A stretch of DNA of 64,000 nt, from positions 186,001-250,000 of the forward strand of contig JAACJM010000059.1 of assembly GCA_013368315.1 (NCBI GenBank), written 5' to 3'. The position numbers and the translations under genes were made by a program. Source of the stretch: Tetrapyrgos nigripes. Its lineage: Eukaryota; Basidiomycota; Agaricomycetes; Agaricales; Campanellaceae. Below are positions 23,529 through 34,409 of the stretch, in pieces; the first letter of the stretch is position 1, and each line of letters starts with the position of its first letter. The notes beneath the pieces are model-generated. The model saw nothing but the letters and a program-made list of their open reading frames with translations. It searched no databases and had not been told where the DNA came from.

Positions 23529-23864
23529 TTTCGACGGCTATGTAGCTGTTTACGTGGAATGGGATGAACAGGTGGTGGTAGACAGGGTAGAAGTCGACGT
23601 TGTGGAGGTGTGAGTGCTACTAGTCGACTAGCGGCAGAGGATTGATTTGGAATGGAAGCAAAGCGCAAGGCCAATGCTGAGACTTCATTCATCAAATACA
23701 GAGGCTAGCGCCTGGAAACCACGAGTTCCTTTGCAAATAAGCCACATCGTGACCTCTCCATTTGACGGTTCATATTAGGTTACATGGTGAAAGTGCGAAT
23801 GAACGGCGTAAGAGGTGATGTCGGAAGTTGCATCATGCTTTCCTTGAGGTTTAGCTTGCGTTTA

Positions 23865-24081
23865 AAGTGAGCAGTGGTTGGTCTGAGACTGGCACGTCCA
23901 CGTCCTGAAAAGTCGGTAAAAAAAGTCAGCATGTATCTTCAGAGGACTGAGAAGCTTCAATGAATACCTGAGCGCTTATGGTCCGTGTACAGAGGCACAT
24001 CCACAATGCACGTCCAATATCAGATCTCCAAAGCGAAATCGAGGGGCCTTCTGCGGTCAAAGGTTGTGCTGAGGTCGCCAT
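23865..24081 (-). CDS. Possible small two-exon protein, unsupported by homology
   Basis: A minus-strand ATG at 24081 gives MATSAQPLTAEGPSISLWRS and continues to a donor near 23967. An acceptor near 23907 leads to VPVSDQPLLTLNAS and a stop. The product of about 55 residues matches nothing I know. It could be a fragment or chance. Confidence 0.2.
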
Positions 24082-25164
24082 GGTCCGCCGGATCCCAAAA
24101 AAACCCCAGACCATCAAGAACTGGATCAGAGGTACTCATTACTAGACTAGCTAGTGATGAGGATCTGACTCGAGTCCTTAATCTCTTGAGCAAGCTGAGA
24201 TCAAGTGCAACGGTTGTTGAGGAAAAACGAGCAAAATTTACATAACTTAAACCTAGACTCAGCAGATGGCAGCCTAATAATAAACCTAATCACAATTTTC
24301 CAACTCTCGTTTTGCTCGTCCTCGTCAGCGACTATTTACTACTTTGTGCACCCTAAAGGGATAGATAATCTCAATAAATTACATGCATGCATACATAGCT
24401 TACATATAAGAATTTGAAAAGGCTGCAACAGCCTAGCCCCACACTTGAGTTGTAAGAGGAAATTGAAAAGAGCTCGAGACTCAAGAAAGAAGCGACAAAA
24501 AAAGGTCAAGAATTGAAATATTGAAATTTGAAAGCTTCAGCTTCACAAGTAACACTATACAACCATGGTGGACAGTGGTACTGTTCTGCTAATGTTGAGT
24601 TAACGTCGAGATGTCAACGTTGCTGTAAGTATATACTATGAGTACGGATTAGAGAAATTTCGGAAAAGGGTTAAAATGGTTGACATGGTTCAGACATGGT
24701 TAACATAGAAGGATAATTGGTTGAAAGATGAGGGAGAAAGAGGGAATGCATATTCAGGACGGTAAAACGGTCAACGGTAAACGCAGGCCCAGGTATGGGA
24801 GTTAGAAGGATATCGAGATATCATAATGCTTGAGTAAACGAAAGTGGAAGGAAGGAAGAAAACAACAAGACGGAACACATGCCCAGGAGAATGAATGAAT
24901 GAAAAGAAAAAGAAAAAGGTAGCGGAAGCGGCTGAATTGCCACCCCGTGAACAACCATCGACGTGGCAGAAAGAGAAGAAGAAAGAAAAAAGGAAAATCC
25001 AAGGAAGAGAAAAGTCTATGGTTCATAAGGAAAGCCGTATCAGTACTACTAGTATCATATCATGAAGCAACAAACCAGACAGCAAAGAGACAGGAAACGA
25101 CAAGGACAGAGTCAAAGACAGTGACAGAGACAAGGACAAATGGCCATAACGACGAATCAATGAA
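24082..25164. other. Intergenic, low-complexity rich
   Basis: No gene seen. It contains purine-rich stretches (GAATGAATGAATGAAAAGAA and AAAGAGAAGAAGAAAGAA around 24889-24990) and the 3' flank of the CNOT11 gene. Confidence 0.45.
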
Positions 25165-26761
25165 TCATTTGGAAGCTACCAAAGCCCTATACAGAGCATT
25201 AGCTTCCTCGAAGCGAGCATTGCGAAGACTGAAATGGGTCATTTCAGCCGCTTCAGCGTCCCTGGTAGGGTTGACGATAGACAGCTTGATGAGAGAGTGG
25301 TAAAATCGGCAGAGCTATAGACGACACATGCATATGCAGGCTTGAGCACAGAACAAGGGAACAAAACCGCTCGAGAAACGACTCACATTTTGCACACCAA
25401 CAGCAAACCTATCATCACTAATCAACCCCTCCCGTTCCTGCTTCTCCGCTTGATCTAACCAGTTGATGCTCTCGTGGATAAACCGACCCAAAATTTCCGC
25501 GCGGACGATTTCACCGACGTTGATACCAGTGCCTGCACCAACAGGCGTAGCATCACGAAGTAACCTGCCCATTAAATCAAACGTCGACAACGTCGGCGCC
25601 AAGAAGGGAAGGATGTCAAGGAAGGGAGAAGGCAGGTTGGTTTCGTCGCTGGCGGTGAGGAGAGCGACGAATAGTGGGTGAGCAATGGTTGGGTTGTTGG
25701 AGATGAGAGGAGCCAAGTCGAGGTTGGTGATCATCTTGGAGGCAGCGAGGGCTGGCATGGTGGGGATGATGAACTGGATATGGATGAGACATATCCAGGC
25801 AGAGACGGAGATAAGGATACCACTCACCCGTTGTTCAGAAAGAGTCAATACACGCTCACGAGCCGCCAAAAGCAGCTTCATGGCTTTCGCAATCGTTTCG
25901 TTCCTAGCGTCTTCCTCCGGAGTCACATACTGTTCCTCCTCAGCACTTCCACTCGTATCACTTAATTCAGAGATAGACTGACTGTCGTCAGTGTTAGAAT
26001 AAGGCGTTTCTTCTCTATGGGCGCGTAGAAGTAGAGTCAACGTCATCATCGATGAGGACAGGAAGACAGAAGACACACATATCGTTATCATTATACAGTT
26101 CTTCGTCGAGTAGTAAATTAGTAGCTCTAAGTTTGGGCGGCAAAGGCGACCTTGCTAACGTTGAAGGAGAGTAGGGTCCAATCTAGTTGGTAGGCACGTC
26201 AGCATGACCTCTTCAGCTCAAAGAAACAACCACTCACATCATTCCCATCCCCCTTGAGTATCTTCCACAACACCCAGATTAACTGTTCATTGGGAGATAC
26301 ACCCCCGGTATGGGCAACATTAACGGCCTTTTCCCGCTCCTCCGTAAACGTCGTATATAACACAGATTTAAATGGATTGATAGCAATCGGATGAGGCGCG
26401 TAGAGAGAGTACAGAAGGAAAGAAGCCAGTATCCTCTGGGCGAGCTGGTAAATGAAAGAGATAGATTCGGAGGTAGGGGATAAAACAAGTTAGCGGAAAA
26501 AAAGACAGCACAAAAGACGCCACGACAAACCTCGCAAGGACTGATAGGATCCAGAAGAGGCAGTAACACGTCAAGAGCAAGTTGAAAGCGCGATGTGGGC
26601 TGGACGATTTGCATAAAGGCTTGGGCAGTCGTCGAGCAAGGTAACGAGTAGGCTCTGGTGAGTAGATGACTGACCGATGCCCTGACGGGATCGGGACCGT
26701 TGACGGGAAGAGAGCTCATCTGTGGTAACGCATACGTCGCCGTGATGATCGTTGTCATCAC
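25165..26761 (-). CDS. CNOT11: CCR4-NOT complex subunit 11 (CNOT11)
   Basis: A subunit of the CCR4-NOT deadenylase/mRNA decay assembly. Start about 26761 (MMTTIITATYALPQ). The N-terminal part reads FMQIVQPTSRFQLALDVLL, then after an intron QRILASFLLYSLYAPHPIAI and NPFKSVLYTTF, matching the NOT1-binding region (human form: QRLAAIFLLYEMY). Next come SPNEQLIWVLWKILKGDGND and IGPYSPSTLARSPLPPKLRA. The C-terminal (DUF2363) part reads NPTIAHPLFVALLTASDE, FDLMGRLL, VRAEILGRFIHESINWL and EGLISDDRFAVGVQN. A final exon from about 25312 gives LCRFYHSLIKLSIVNP and ends at 25165. That exon order, and a stop well inside what looked like intergenic DNA, sets the 3' boundary. Confidence 0.85.
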
Positions 26762-27228
26762 GGTAGACAGCGACAGCGATGAGAGCGGAGAGCAAAGGGA
26801 AGAGTGTCGACGAGACTAAGCTGGTCGGTGTGACGGTCGGTGGTCAAGAACTCATTTACGCAGCCGGTAACACGTGTACCACGTCAAACGTTCCTCTTAG
26901 CCTATTTCTAGCCTATCATCATCATTCAAAAATATACATGACCCATTACGAGTTTTTCCGTGAAGCAATAAAACAGGGCAGAGAAGGAGAAAAACAGGAA
27001 AGAGTAAGGGATTTATGAGAAATGACAGACAGTTAGGGATAAACAGAATCGTGGATGCAAGGGAGGTAGAGTTCGTGATGGCGTCAAGGGAATACAAGAG
27101 GTATCGTAAAAGGGTGAAAAGCGGAGATATTATCGAGAGGGAGTACAACGACGCAGACTGTACCAGTCCCAACCACCGGTAGTATAAGGATACAGACAGA
27201 GAAAGGAAAAATGGACGGAAGCGACCCT
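26762..27228. other. Spacer between CNOT11 and the Cla4-type kinase
   Basis: About 470 bp holding the CNOT11 promoter and the kinase 3' UTR, both on the minus strand. No gene seen. Confidence 0.45.
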
Positions 27229-30090
27229 TCATGATGCCTTGGTCTTAAATCTCAACAACGGCGCCAACCCGGACAGAGCACACGCCTTTTTCAAAAATTC
27301 GTGCTAGAAACAGGTCGTCGTCAGTGAGATTGCAAAGAGAGAAGAGTAGAAAGACAGCGCACATCAAGCAATTCATTCGCAGTCGCTCTGCTGCTCACGT
27401 CCACGCATAAGCAGACTGCCAGGAAACTCTTCAATTCCTTGCTCAACGTCTCCGGCTTTTTCAACGTCGGCGTCCCATTAGTCGCAATCAGATACAACGC
27501 CTTCAGCGGTTCTTCATCCAGATATGGTGGTTCGTTTTCAATCATTTCGATAGCCATGATACCCAGCGACCATATGTCGACTTTGGCACCGTATTCCTTC
27601 TGTTTGACGACTTCGGGGGCCATCCAGTAAGGCGTACCGACCATGGTTGCACGCTTTGACTTTTGGTCCGTGAGTTTGGCGCAGAAACCAAAGTCGGCTA
27701 CAAAAGCTGTTAAACAGCGCTAAAGTTGAGAAAACATGAGGACGTACTAATCTTCACCCGGCCTTGGGCATCCAAGAGTACATTGTCCGACTTGATATCA
27801 CGATGGATAATGCTCTGACTGTGTAGATGACCCAGACCCTTACACGTCTATACAAGTCATCAGCAACCCATCAACATCACCAGAACGCAGTTGGACCACT
27901 CACCTCAAAACAGATACTCGATATCTGATCTTCCTCCAACGTATTATTCTCAATGATATCTGTCAACGCACCACCCTCCATGTACTCCATGACCACCCAC
28001 AACTCCGTGCTCTTCACCAGATACGATTCCAAAAAGTTGACGATATTCGGGTGTTGAGATTCTTTCATGACCAAAATCTCGTTGACGATGAGTTCTTTCC
28101 TCGGCTGGTGCGATAGGTCCATTTCCTTGATCGCCACCTTCTTCCCGGTAGAAAGCGTCTTGGCGACGTATACATGTCCAGAAGCACTATCAACAATTCG
28201 TCAACACTACAACAAACGAGAAAGAAAGAGAAAAACTCACCCCTGTCCAACCTTCTTAATCTTGCTATACAAAGTCTTCGGATCGTCATCCGATACCACC
28301 TGCCTCAACTTCTCCATAATCTGCACCTCCGTCATCGTACTAATCCTCTTCTCCTTCTCTTTCGGCTTCTCCAACGCAGCAGCAGCAGCCGCAACACTCC
28401 CATTCCCAGCAGCTGGTTTTGGCTTTTCCTGTTCTTGTATCTGAATCTTCTTCGCCGGCTGCAAAGGTTTGACGGGCGGTGGTCCAGCTGTAGCTCCGGC
28501 TGCTCCAAGTACGGGTTGCGTTACGGGTTGAGTTGTCGCTGGGGAGGATTTCGATGGGCCCATGGGTGGTCGAGCACCAGCTGGTGGATCAGGGGTTCTA
28601 TCTCGCTCCCTTCCTTCCCTTTGATCCCGTTCTCTATCTCTCTGCTCTCTATCCCTCTGGTCCCTGTCCCGATCCTTCGTCGGCGGCGCAGGCAACGAGT
28701 CTTTTCGCTCAGGTACCCCGCCCGTAGCTGGTGGACCTTGTGGTTTAACCCTTGACCGCAAATCTGCCGACGAAGGTGTATGCTCGGCTCCCAATTTGGG
28801 TACTGATTGTGAAGGTGCTGGTCGTGCACCGGTTGGAGCCAATATAGGTCGAGGTGGAGGTGGAGCAGGTCGTCCAGCTTGGAGTGTACCAGCTTGGAGT
28901 GGTGTCCTCGTAGATGCGCCATGACCGATGGTTTGGGAACCATTGAAGTTCTCTGCAGCACGAGCAGCGGCAGAAGAGAGGGTGTTGTCGCCGTTGATAC
29001 CAGAAGGTGCCGTATCCTGCCGTTTGATACCAGGACGATCTCCACCTGGAGGGAGAACGGGGGAGGAGATCTTCATCCCCATAGTGCTGCCGCCGAGACC
29101 AGTGCCAGCGTTGAAACGTGCGGGGGCGCCAGTTTCGGGGTAAAGTGTCGAGGTGGTGGAGGCAGAGGAAGACATCAGAGTAGATGTGGAAGACATGCTG
29201 GATGCAGTACGAGCCATGCTGCCAGCTGACATGGCTTGCATTTCTTCCATTTCGCGCTTTTGGTGGTCGGTGTAGAATTCTAATACATCTAAGACAGCTT
29301 GTGGGTCTTTTGCGTAGTCTTCGCGGGTAATGGCAGATTTGGTTAGCAATTTACTCCATTGCTCGGGCATGCCCTGAAAAAGAAAGTTTAATCGTCGTTA
29401 CTAAGGCAAAAATGACATGTACTCACAGTGAAGGCCCCCGAAATCGGATCGAAACCGACGTGGACTTTGTGCACGAAATTGGTGGGATTGCTGACACCCA
29501 TAAGGGGACTCCGTGAATAGATATCGTCTTGCCAGCTGTAAAGCTCTTCGTCGTTCTTCAATGAGAAGTAGTATCGTTTGTCTTTGGTCTCTAAGAGAAG
29601 ACAATAAGGCTTGAGGTCTGTGCGCTCAATGTTGGCAATGTCTGCCAACTTGATGACGCTTTGCTGTGGTGAACCCTGCAGAAGAGTAAAAATGAGTATA
29701 TTGGACTCTATGAAAGAGGATGGTCGGATAACACACCTCAGACTTGTGTATCGACAACGTCTGCTCCTTTAGTATCAACCACTTCACCTTCCAGATCCAG
29801 ATGGCAAAAGTACCATCCTCTTTCACACTAACCGAGCCACTGCGTACGACATGGGACCCATTGGGATCGAAGTTGCGAGTTGGAGAGGCGCCAATGCCAG
29901 AATAGGATGAGTTGTAAGAGGAGCTGGAAGGAGTAGAGGGCGAGAAGGACATGGCAGCGCTGTAGCCGTTGCTGGAAAGGGCAGAATTGGAGGTATACAT
30001 CATAGAGTTGTCGGTATCCCGACGCAGAGGGGCTTGTGGTGCTGGTCGTGACGGCGTGAGTGACGAAGGAGAGATTTGGTGATAAGCCAT
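27229..30090 (-). CDS. CLA4: p21-activated kinase of the Cla4 type (PH-CRIB-Ser/Thr kinase)
   Basis: A kinase activated by Cdc42/Rac, controlling polarity, septin assembly and cytokinesis at the cortex. Start [19 protein letters not shown] (30090). A Ser-rich leader is followed by a PH domain ([20 protein letters not shown], then [17 protein letters not shown] and [18 protein letters not shown]). The CRIB motif is [20 protein letters not shown], followed by [20 protein letters not shown] long Pro/Arg/Asp-rich linker follows (about 28350-29200). The kinase domain shows [48 protein letters not shown] and [19 protein letters not shown], ending in FKTKAS at 27229. PH plus CRIB distinguishes Cla4 from Ste20. 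Five or more introns interrupt it. Confidence 0.92.
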
Positions 30091-31550
30091 TCGCCAAAGG
30101 GGACCGAAATTGAGCGGCAACTGTGACCCGAGTGATTGGCGAGGCAAGGAACGGTTTCAGTCACTACCCACTGGTTACGTCTCGACGACGCCGGCGACAA
30201 TGAGCACAACTATCTCGTCGCTGTCGGCGACGGTGAGCACAGTAAGAGACTATTGCAGACGAGGAGAGCCCTTTTGGAATCGATCAGACTGCACCGACGA
30301 GCATTGGCCTTGTTTGTTTTCGCGCCACCCGGCCCACTGCCCGGATCTCTCCGGCTAATGCCACGGCAACCATCCTCCTATTGTTTCTCCACGTATAAAG
30401 AGCTCTAGTGGCAAACCATTGAGTGTTGCAAGCCCTCGATCCCCAGGAATCGCGTACACTGTAGCGAGGAATCTGCAAGGCCACCCGCAAGCACCTCTCT
30501 TCAATTTGTATTTGGACCTCCGTAACTCCTTGCGGGTACGGTTCAATGAGCGCTGCATATGACAGCTTCTTCCTCTTCAATTTCTGCGGTCTTCAACCGA
30601 CAACTTGGTCTCACGTCCGGCATTCTCTCCTCGGGATTCAATTGCGACAGTCACCAGCTTTTTCAACGTTGTACTTATGATTTACTCATTCACCGTGGAC
30701 AACCGCTCCCGAAACTATCATCAAAGCTCTATTCTTGAAAGATCTTCGTTGAAACATTCCTCATCACTCGAGAATGATGGATCATTGACAGAATCACAGC
30801 TGTTGGATTCCTGTGCGTACTGGTACGTACATTGGAACCGCAAACAACTATTCTTATATTCTTGTGGTGTTAGATGGGCTAGGAATCCTCTATTTGCTTC
30901 TCACCGGAGGATCCCAGAAGTCATCCAAGTTCTCAACATCGGAATCGAAGAATTCCGAGACGAAGATGAAGCGACGAGCTTATACACTTCTATACAATTT
31001 GCTATTACTCTGGGCCATCGCAGACTCATCCATAGAGCCTTCAGATTTCTAGGTCAAGAGCTCCGAGTCACTTTCTCCCTGGCATCGTTGCTTCGCGACT
31101 CTGAGATTTCTTGAGGATTGCTGGTTCTGAGCCCGAGGAGTCACTCAATCCGTCTGACTTGCAAGACAGAATCCGGACGTAAGAGACGCTTCCTTCAGCT
31201 CTTGGTCCTGTAATAGACTCCTCCTTCCGACGTCATGCGATGTCAGGCACACCATTCGTCCAAGCCTCAATGACATGTACATCGTTCTATCCACTACAAA
31301 AAAACAACTCGCTCCTGCGCACAGAGTATTGAAGCAATAAGAAGCATCCCCACCCTTTCTCTAAATTAAACCTCTAGCAATTCGGAACAGAAATACATCT
31401 GATACATCACTGTGATATCAATATAGACCAATCAGCAACTAAGACTGTAAGACAATTTTCAGCCCTACCTTTCATTTCAAAGTTAACAAATGACTAGATT
31501 AGTACTCAGAGAGGAGAACAACTAAAAGAGCTCGTCATGTCCGTAAAATA
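30091..31550. other. Intergenic region with unassigned open frames
   Basis: Plus-strand frames at 30605-31114 and 30813-31052 overlap. The second includes two hydrophobic stretches (YSYILVVLDGLGILYLLL and YTLLYNLLLLWAIA) and could be an exon of a small membrane protein, but I cannot chain it to a start or a family. Nothing else supported. Confidence 0.3.
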
Positions 31551-32083
31551 CTAAACATGATTGACACCGGGGAGGTGCGCAAAATCAGCATAGTCTCCAA
31601 CGAGTGCGACCTGGTCTTCAGTGTTGGATGTGCTTCCCGTGGCACAGCCAAAATCGCTGTAGAAAGTTGTTGTTTGTAAGTTAGAACCAACTTGTAAACA
31701 CAGATTCAAGAGATAGGGATGGGATTTAGATGGCAAGAGACTGGCACTAACGTGGACATAGTACAGATAAACCCCTCTGGGATCCTAGCGCTAGAAATCT
31801 CCTTTTTCAAGATGGTGAGACCACCGGTAAAGTTGACGCAGGTGTCTGAAACAACCGGCGGCGAAATCCAAGTACCGGAGAAGTACTCCGAGTCGCACAA
31901 CGTGATGGTAGGGCTCGCAGTCAAAGTATAATTATAAGTAGCGATACATCTGAATCAGTATTACTATCCACAACTTGAAAGGCGAAGACGAAGACGAAGA
32001 CTTACTGACGCAGCAGCGACGGATACGCTGCCAATGAGGACAGCACTCGTCAGAGCGAAGAGGAAAGATTTGCCGGAGAACAT
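31551..32083 (-). CDS. Small secreted cysteine-containing protein
   Basis: The minus-strand start at 32083 gives a clear signal peptide (MFSGKSFLFALTSAVLIGSV, then SVAAA). After an intron (about 31950-32008) the mature part reads CIATYNYTLTASPTITLCDS, then a cysteine in VVSDTCVNFTGG, and ICTMST. A last exon (about 31551-31657) gives DFGCATGSTSNTEDQVALVG and ends PGVNHV. The total is about 125 residues with at least five cysteines and predicted N-glycosylation (NYT, NFT). A TATA box lies 64 bp upstream. No family recognised; effector-like or cell-wall-associated roles are possible but unproven. Confidence 0.7.
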
Positions 32084-32146
32084 GATTCAGTGTGGTAAGT
32101 ATTGGAGGATGAGAGAGCTGTTTGAAATTGAATGAGAGGATTCCAG

Positions 32147-32154
32147 CTTTTATA
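32147..32154 (-). promoter_or_regulatory. TATA box of the small secreted protein gene
   Basis: TATAAAAG on the minus strand, 64 bp from the ATG at 32083. Confidence 0.6.
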
Positions 32155-32272
32155 TCTGAGGACGAGCGGCACGAGCCCCACTAAGACTTCGGAGACTAGC
32201 AGTAATACCGTTCCTCAGTACATCAGCCAGCGACTTGCTAGCGTTGTTGTGACTCGATTCTTAGATGCCATT

Positions 32273-32650
32273 AGTAGGTTGCATTCGAAGCAAGGAATTC
32301 GACTAATCCCTCTCTACAGCTCCACAATTCTTGAAACTTCTCTCCCTAGAGTTATCCTAGAGTCGCCAGAGACGCTTCGGTCATGCCATGCCACTGGCAG
32401 GCGCGACGCTAAAAAGTGGGACCATTGGTCCGGTACACCACTATTAGCGGAAATTCCAAGCCCTTTTGAGCTTGCAGTGAGCTTAAATTTTGATTGATCA
32501 TTCCTCAAGCTAGAAGGTTTTGTGCCCCTATCATCCAGTAGGTTTCATTCGAACAAAGAATTAGACTGATCCCTCTCCACAGCTCCACGATTCTTGAAAC
32601 TTCTCTCCCTAGAGTCGTTCTAGAGTCGCTAGAGACGATTCGGCCATGGT
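32273..32650. repeat. Pair of direct repeats of about 115 bp
   Basis: Bases about 32273-32392 and 32537-32650 share long matches such as ATTCTTGAAACTTCTCTCCC and AGTAGGTT(G/T)CATTCGAA. The copies are separated by about 145 bp. No coding potential. Confidence 0.7.
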
Positions 32651-32686
32651 AGCGCCTTGGTAGCGCCTAGTAATTATGAGTTTACG

Positions 32687-32706
32687 AGGCCCTTTAGGCC
32701 GAGTTA
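32687..32706. repeat. Palindromic 20-mer shared with 61601-61620
   Basis: AGGCCCTTTAGGCCGAGTTA occurs here and, identically, at 61601-61620, each time within a larger imperfect palindrome (the second is flanked by TTAAGTTA and TTAACTTA). It looks like the end of a dispersed element. Confidence 0.6.
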
Positions 32707-33281
32707 TTTTAACTTAATCTGACGCGAGAGACTCGCTTTCATCATTCCTCTCCACCTCATCGTTGATTCACGAGTCTCTCGGGTACGTTATCTCCATCAT
32801 TCCTCTCTGCCTCGTATTGATTTACCGTCTCTATAGTACTAGTTCGCGTTACCCTCCTCCTCTCCCATATTTTACTTAGTTACTTATTTTGATGTAGCGC
32901 CTCTCGAGTTTCGTCTACGAATATACCCAGGGGAGTCGCTGTTTCAGGACTCCCCGTGATTCGCCTATCTTTCTTTCCGCGAGAAATTTGCTTGGACGAT
33001 CCGCAAGCTGATTAGATGGAATTAATGTGGATTTCAGAACGGAGATTCCGTGATAACAGTCAGCTGACCAGGCCGTTATAATTGAATTGCTTCCTCGCGG
33101 TAAAGGCGTGGCTCAACACGCAAAAGTCGAAGTGGCTGTCAGCTGGCTTCCAACTAGTCTTCAACTTCGTCTTACCCAGTCAGATTTCAACTGGGTACGG
33201 GTTAGCCCACGGTGCGTATGTTCATCCCTAGTGCAAGAGGAACTCGTCCTTACATCGAATAGGTTCCAGATCCAAATATCG

Positions 33282-34409
33282 ATGGGAGCCGCCCTATCCG
33301 TCATCGTTCCAGCTGCTGTCGCAGCCATCGGGTCCTTCGTTAGACATCTCACTTCCGGACAACCAGCTCAGAATCCTGCCATGGGGGCGATAGAAGATCA
33401 TCACCGTGAAGCTGAAGCAGAGAGAGAGAAGAGAGAAGTGGCTGAGAGGCAGAAGATGGAAGCAGAACGGCGAGCCAATGAGGAAGCCGAGTATGCACGA
33501 ATGGCTAGGGAGACATCGGAGAAAGAGAGAATTGCACGGGAGGAGGCTGAGGAAAAACTGAGGAAGGCGGAAGATGCAGCTCGCGATGCCATCGCAGAAG
33601 CCGAAAAGGCCAAGGACATGTTGAAGAAGGGTCCGGGAATCCAGCCAGTTTCATGGCCCACGCCAAAGGAGTACGTTCGGATGTTGAAAGCGAGGCAGTA
33701 TCAAGAGGGCAAGTTTCATTTTGCGGTTGCAGGGCTATCCGGGAGCGGAAAGTCGTCTCTGGTCAACGCTTTTCGAGGCATTCTGGATCGGAACATGAAA
33801 GCCGCTGCTACAGGGATTACAGAGACCACCTCTGTCATCGGACGCTATCCTGACCCCAATCCCGAGAGGCCATTCATCTGGTACGATATTCCAGGTGCAG
33901 GCACACTCAAGACCCCGGATTGGGAGTACTTCAACCAGCAGGGTCTTTACATCTTCGACGGCATCATTATCTTGACCGACAATCGCTTCACGGCTACAGA
34001 TATTGCTATCCTTCGTAACTGTGCACGTTGGAACATTCCTTCTTTCATCGTGCGCTCCAAATCCGATCAGCATATCCAGAACCTCGAAAAAGAATTGAAG
34101 GAAGCCATCGAGGAGGAGGCCGCCGATGATGAAGAATGTCGAAGGCAGCTTGAAGGGGTTCGGAGCGCCGCATTGAAGGAATACACGACAATGACCCAGC
34201 GTAGTGTGAAGGGAAACCTTCTTGCAGCTGACTTGCAGGATCAAAGAGTGTATCTAGTTTCGTCTGCAGCGGTGCGCAGTCTTATCAGAGGGAGCGCGAG
34301 GAAGGATTTGCGTTACCTTGACGAAGCGGATCTGATCATGGACATTTTGAAGGCTACTAAGGAGCGGCGCTTCCCAACGGGATCCCAGCGGTCTCCTCCA
34401 GTGGCTTGA
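33282..34409 (+). CDS. IRG-like (immunity-related) dynamin-type GTPase, predicted N-myristoylated, copy 1
   Basis: A single-exon 375-residue protein; the start at 33282 is chosen because MGAALSV is conserved in all three copies. Gly2 and Ser6 fit the N-myristoylation rule, as in animal Irga6. Residues 37-115 form a long charged coiled coil. The G domain follows: G1 GLSGSGKSS (151-159), a Thr-bearing switch I GITETTSVIGRYPDP, G3 YDIPGAGT (201-208), NRFTATDIAILRNC, G4-like RSKSD (258-262; SKSD in place of NKxD), and a possible G5 SSA (327-329). The order and spacing match IRG/p47 GTPases rather than Ras or septins. In animals IRGs act on membranes of intracellular parasites; the fungal role is unknown. 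Upstream from about 33209, and downstream, the sequence matches the other copies. Confidence 0.85.
   Translation: MGAALSVIVPAAVAAIGSFVRHLTSGQPAQNPAMGAIEDHHREAEAEREKREVAERQKMEAERRANEEAEYARMARETSEKERIAREEAEEKLRKAEDAARDAIAEAEKAKDMLKKGPGIQPVSWPTPKEYVRMLKARQYQEGKFHFAVAGLSGSGKSSLVNAFRGILDRNMKAAATGITETTSVIGRYPDPNPERPFIWYDIPGAGTLKTPDWEYFNQQGLYIFDGIIILTDNRFTATDIAILRNCARWNIPSFIVRSKSDQHIQNLEKELKEAIEEEAADDEECRRQLEGVRSAALKEYTTMTQRSVKGNLLAADLQDQRVYLVSSAAVRSLIRGSARKDLRYLDEADLIMDILKATKERRFPTGSQRSPPVA

Noticed and set aside
24947..25303. Plus-strand frame of 118 codons
   Set aside because: Shadow of the last CNOT11 exon on the minus strand and of a purine-rich tract.
30605..31114. Plus-strand frame of 169 codons (and an overlapping 79-codon frame with two hydrophobic stretches)
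   Set aside because: No family motif, no convincing start or splice partners, and the two overlapping frames compete. Could be an exon of a small membrane protein but not supportable.
33087..33281. Upstream in-frame ATG extending IRG-like copy 1 by 65 residues
   Set aside because: The extension is not conserved in copy 3 and would bury the conserved myristoylation-type start MGAALS.
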